Positions 60,873 to 64,000 of a DNA stretch of 64,000 bases are shown piece after piece (the stretch's first letter is position 1; every line of letters starts with the position of its first letter). Position numbers and translations under genes: made by a program. This DNA comes from Kosakonia quasisacchari (lineage in GTDB: Bacteria > Pseudomonadota > Gammaproteobacteria > Enterobacterales > Enterobacteriaceae): the NCBI RefSeq assembly GCF_004331415.1, contig NZ_SJOP01000024.1, positions 1 to 64,000 of the forward strand, written 5' to 3'. A model generated the notes under the pieces. The model was given only the letters and a program-made list of their open reading frames with translations, searched no databases and was not told where the DNA came from.

Positions 60873-62384
60873 ATGACGGCATCCACCCCTCTGCTGTCGC
60901 TTAAGGGCATCACCAAAGTGTTTCCCGGTGCGCGCGCCCTTGAGAACGTACAGCTCGATCTCTGGCCCGGCAAAGTCACCGCGTTAATCGGTGAAAACGG
61001 CGCGGGGAAGTCCACGCTGGTCAAAGTGATGACCGGTATTTACCAACCTGACGCGGGCGAAATACTCTACAAAGCGATCCCCATTTCGCTCCCCACACCC
61101 GAGTCGGCGCATAAAGTGGGGATCACCGCCATTCACCAGGAAACGGTGTTGTTCGACGAACTCTCGGTGACTGAGAACATCTTCGTTGGGCAGTATTTAT
61201 ATAAAGGGCTGCTGAAAAAACTCGACTGGCCCGCCATGCACCAGCAAGCGCAGGCGATCCTCACCCGGCTGGAGGTGCAAATTGACCCGCGCGCGACGTT
61301 GAAAACATTGAGTATCGCCCAGCGCCATATGGTGGCGATTGCCCGTGCGCTGTCGTTTGAGGCGCAGGTGGTGATTCTTGACGAGCCGACCGCCGCGCTC
61401 TCGCAGCATGAGATCCTGGAGTTCTACCAAATCGTTGAACGCCTGAAGCAGGAAGGCAAAGCGATCCTGTTTATCTCGCACAAGTTTGATGAAATTTTTG
61501 AGCTGGCGGATCACTACACCATTTTGCGCGACGGGGTGTATGTCGATTCCGGCGCCATCAATGACATCACCGAAGCGCGAATGGTGGCGATGATGGTCGG
61601 GCGCGCCATTAATCAGAGCTGGCCGAAAGTGGCCTGCGCGCTCGGGGAAACCGTGCTGGAAGTACGCGATTTATGCCATCCCACCGAATTTGCCCATATC
61701 AACTTTTCGCTGCGCAAAGGCGAGATCCTCGGCTTTTACGGCCTGGTCGGTGCCGGACGTACGGAACTGATGCAGGCGCTTTCCGGCGTGTCACGCCCCT
61801 CTTCTGGCGACATCATTCTTAACGGGCGAACAGTGCAATTCCGCCAGCCGGCGGATGCCATCAACGCCGGAATTGTCTGCGTGCCGGAAGAGCGGCAAAA
61901 GCAGGGCGCGATCATTGAACTGTCGATTGCCCAGAACATCAGCCTGCCGCAGCTCAGCAAGCTGAACCGTCATGGTGTGCTGAACGAAGCCAAAGAGTGG
62001 GTGCTGGCGGATGAGTACGCCAAACGTTTGCAGGTGAAAGCCTTTAGCTGGAAGCAAGCTGTAGAAACCCTCTCCGGCGGCAATCAGCAAAAAGTGGTGA
62101 TCGGCAAATGGCTCGCCACTCATCCGGACGTGATCATTCTCGATGAACCGACGAAAGGCATCGATATCGGCTCCAAAGCCGCCGTACACCAGTTTATGTC
62201 TGAACTGGTGGCGCACGGTCTGGCGGTGATTATGGTCTCTTCCGAACTGCCGGAAGTGATGGGCATGGCCGATCGGGTGATCGTCATGCACGAAGGGCTG
62301 ATGGTCGCCGAGTACCAGGCCGGTGAAGCGACGGCGGAAACCATCGTCAGCGCCGCCAGCGGTGCCGGGAAGGAGGCAGCATAA
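60873..62384 (+). CDS. Rhamnose ABC importer, double ATPase subunit
   Basis: A 503-residue RbsA/MglA-type protein with two fused ABC domains. Domain 1 has Walker A GENGAGKSTLVKV (~residues 41-53), a degenerate signature LSIAQRHMVAI, and Walker B VVILDEPTAALS. Domain 2 has a degenerate Walker A GLVGAGRTELMQ, the strong signature LSGGNQQKVVIG, and VIILDEPTKGID. This asymmetry is normal for sugar importers of this class. The stop overlaps the next start by 1 bp. Confidence 0.9.
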   Translation: MTASTPLLSLKGITKVFPGARALENVQLDLWPGKVTALIGENGAGKSTLVKVMTGIYQPDAGEILYKAIPISLPTPESAHKVGITAIHQETVLFDELSVTENIFVGQYLYKGLLKKLDWPAMHQQAQAILTRLEVQIDPRATLKTLSIAQRHMVAIARALSFEAQVVILDEPTAALSQHEILEFYQIVERLKQEGKAILFISHKFDEIFELADHYTILRDGVYVDSGAINDITEARMVAMMVGRAINQSWPKVACALGETVLEVRDLCHPTEFAHINFSLRKGEILGFYGLVGAGRTELMQALSGVSRPSSGDIILNGRTVQFRQPADAINAGIVCVPEERQKQGAIIELSIAQNISLPQLSKLNRHGVLNEAKEWVLADEYAKRLQVKAFSWKQAVETLSGGNQQKVVIGKWLATHPDVIILDEPTKGIDIGSKAAVHQFMSELVAHGLAVIMVSSELPEVMGMADRVIVMHEGLMVAEYQAGEATAETIVSAASGAGKEAA

Positions 62385-63388
62385 TGTGGCAACAACTGCT
62401 TAAACATCGCGAAGCGCTGCTCGGCGGCGTGATTGTGCTGCTGGTGCTGGCTATCGGCAGCCGTGTCCCTTCGTTTATCAGCCCTGTCAACCTGGTGGAG
62501 ATGTTCAACGACACCGCCATTCTTATCATTCTCGCCCTCGGGCAAATGATGGTGCTGCTGACCAAAGGCATCGACTTGTCGATGGCGGCCAATCTGGCGC
62601 TAACCGGCATGATTGTCGCACTCATTAATTTCCATCATCCGGATGTGCCGGTCTGGTCGTTGCTGCTGTTGGCAACGGTGCTCGGACTGGTGATGGGCAT
62701 CATCAATGGTCTGCTGGTGTGGAAACTGGGTATTCCGGCGATTGTCGTCACGCTTGGCACCATGAGTATCTACCGGGGGATTATCTTTTTACTCTCCGGC
62801 GGCGGCTGGGTGAACTCGAACCAGATGGGCGCAGATTTTCTCGGTCTGCCGCGTGCCTCGGTGCTGGGTTTGCCGGTACTGAGCTGGTGCGCCATCGCCG
62901 TATTGCTGCTGGTGGGCTACTTCCTGCGTTACAGCCGCACCGGACGAGCGCTCTATACCGCGGGCGGCAACGCCACAGCGGCGTATTACACCGGTATCAA
63001 CGCCGGGAAGATGCAGTTTGTCAGCTTCTGCCTTTCTGGCGCCCTGGCGGGCTTTTGCGGCTACTTGTGGATCTCGCGTTTTGCCGTGGCTTATGTCGAT
63101 GTGGCTAACGGTTTCGAACTGCAAGTGGTTGCCGCCTGTGTGATTGGCGGCATCAGCACCATGGGCGGCACCGGGCGCGTACTCGGCTGTTTGTTCGGCG
63201 CGCTGTTCCTCGGCGTTATCAATAACGCGCTGCCGGTGATTGGTATTTCGCCGTTCTGGCAGATGGCGATTTCCGGCACGGTGATCGTGATTGCGGTGCT
63301 GCTCAACGAGCGCGGTAACAAACGCAAAGGCCGCTTGATCCTGCGTGACGCGGCGCTGGCGCGACAAAAACAGGCGGTGAAACCATGA
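62384..63388 (+). CDS. Rhamnose ABC importer, first permease subunit
   Basis: A 334-residue membrane protein with 8-10 hydrophobic segments and the RbsC-family features LTKGIDLSMAANLALTGM and GIPAIVVTLGTMSIYRGI, plus GGISTMGGTGRVLG near the C-terminal third. The ATG overlaps the ATPase stop, and its own stop overlaps the next permease start by 4 bp (ATGA), showing translational coupling across the importer. Confidence 0.9.
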   Translation: MWQQLLKHREALLGGVIVLLVLAIGSRVPSFISPVNLVEMFNDTAILIILALGQMMVLLTKGIDLSMAANLALTGMIVALINFHHPDVPVWSLLLLATVLGLVMGIINGLLVWKLGIPAIVVTLGTMSIYRGIIFLLSGGGWVNSNQMGADFLGLPRASVLGLPVLSWCAIAVLLLVGYFLRYSRTGRALYTAGGNATAAYYTGINAGKMQFVSFCLSGALAGFCGYLWISRFAVAYVDVANGFELQVVAACVIGGISTMGGTGRVLGCLFGALFLGVINNALPVIGISPFWQMAISGTVIVIAVLLNERGNKRKGRLILRDAALARQKQAVKP

Positions 63389-64000
63389 GCAAAATATTGA
63401 CTTCCGAGCCCGTGAAAAATACCCCTGCCGGGACACCCTTCTTTAAGCGCTTGTTGTGCTGGGAAGGTTTTTTACTGGCGGTGACGCTGGCGGTGTTTGT
63501 GGTGAACGCCCTCGCGTCGCCCTATTTCCTCAACATCTGGAATCTCTCCGACGCGACATTCAACTTCACCGAAAAGGCGATCATCGTGTTGCCGATGGCA
63601 ATGCTGATCATTGCCCGTGAAATTGACCTGTCTGTCGCCGCCACCATCGCGCTCAGCTCAACGGCGATGGGCTTTTGCGCCCAGGCGGGTATGGATACGC
63701 CGCTGCTGGTGTGCGTCGGTTTGGGCGTTGGACTGCTGTGCGGATTGTTCAACGGCATTCTGGTCACGCGCTTTAACCTCTCTTCGATTGTGATCACCAT
63801 CGGCACCATGAGCCTGTATCGCGGCATTACCTACATTCTGCTGGGCGATCAGGCACTTAATACCTGGCCTGCGAGTTTTGCGTGGTTTGGACAGGGTTAC
63901 GTGTGGGGGGCGCTGTCGTTTGAGTTTGCCTTGTTCATCGTGCTGGCGCTGCTGTTTGCTTTCCTGTTGCACAAAACCAACTTTGGCCGCCGCACGTATG
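63385..64000 (+). CDS. Rhamnose ABC importer, second permease subunit (partial)
   Basis: Begins MSKILTSEPVKNTPAG and stays open through the window end for 205 codons, so the C-terminal part is outside. Membrane segments and family motifs mirror the first permease (ARLI-type region reading MLIIAREIDLSVAATIALSS; FNLSSIVITIGTMSLYRGI). It is a paralogue of the upstream permease, giving a heterodimeric channel. A mutarotase gene (rhaM type) would be expected just beyond, but this cannot be seen. Confidence 0.88.
   Translation, partial: MSKILTSEPVKNTPAGTPFFKRLLCWEGFLLAVTLAVFVVNALASPYFLNIWNLSDATFNFTEKAIIVLPMAMLIIAREIDLSVAATIALSSTAMGFCAQAGMDTPLLVCVGLGVGLLCGLFNGILVTRFNLSSIVITIGTMSLYRGITYILLGDQALNTWPASFAWFGQGYVWGALSFEFALFIVLALLFAFLLHKTNFGRRTY

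Noticed and set aside
1..64000. CRISPR arrays, tRNA genes, insertion sequences, prophage or defence islands
   Set aside because: No regularly spaced repeats, cloverleaf-like sequences, transposase or phage motifs were seen on either strand; accessory content is limited to a few inserted genes.

Overview
This window is a piece of an enterobacterial chromosome. About 45 of its genes follow the gene order of the 88-90 min region of Escherichia coli (murI-btuB-trmA ... rhaSRT/rhaBAD) with high protein similarity. It is not E. coli itself. Several E. coli neighbours are missing at their usual places: yijP after ppc, the frw/pfl/ptsA block before fsaB, katG-yijE-yijF before metF, and yiiX next to rpmE. 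Several genes are inserted instead. A non-Escherichia member of the Enterobacteriaceae (Enterobacter/Kosakonia/Klebsiella-like) fits best. This is inferred from remembered synteny and proteins, not from a search. Visible RNA elements are the cobalamin riboswitch and the small RNAs OxyS and CpxQ. There is no tRNA, rRNA, CRISPR array, insertion sequence or phage gene.

Layout. 1-8.8 kb: cell wall (murI), vitamin B12 uptake (btuB with its riboswitch), tRNA methylation (trmA), an inserted secreted cupin protein, yijD-fabR (fatty acid regulation), sthA and oxyR/oxyS (redox balance and peroxide response). 8.8-13.5 kb: divergent arginine genes argCBH/argE around two ARG boxes. 13.7-19.3 kb: ppc, the AraC-type gene yijO, and fsaB-gldA. 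19.4-24.8 kb: methionine regulon (metF, metBL, metJ) with tandem met boxes. 24.8-33.5 kb: a possible CRP-controlled small ORF, rpmE, priA, cytR, ftsN, hslVU under a heat-shock promoter, menA and rraA. 33.6-40.7 kb: zapB, glpFKX, fpr, yiiR, yiiQ, tpiA. 40.8-52.8 kb: an inserted SLC13-type transporter, cdh, sbp, pfkA, fieF, cpxP/cpxRA with CpxQ, yiiM, an inserted DapA-family aldolase gene facing kdgT, and sodA.

52.9-64 kb is the rhamnose locus. It holds rhaT, rhaR, rhaS, rhaBAD and, directly after rhaD, a complete-looking ABC sugar importer (binding protein, double ATPase, two permeases, the last cut by the window end). This resembles the rhamnose ABC importer known from rhizobia. The rhaT and rhaBAD promoters have the same CRP-RhaS-RhaS-minus10 geometry to the base pair, so both rhamnose uptake routes appear to answer to the same regulator.

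The most promising unexplained signals are: the perfect CRP palindrome plus promoter and 29-residue ORF between rpmE and metJ; the dual rhamnose uptake systems; the aldolase-kdgT pair; the AT-rich cupin insertion with a perfect 23-bp palindrome upstream; and a BtuB with conserved ends but a strongly diverged middle.
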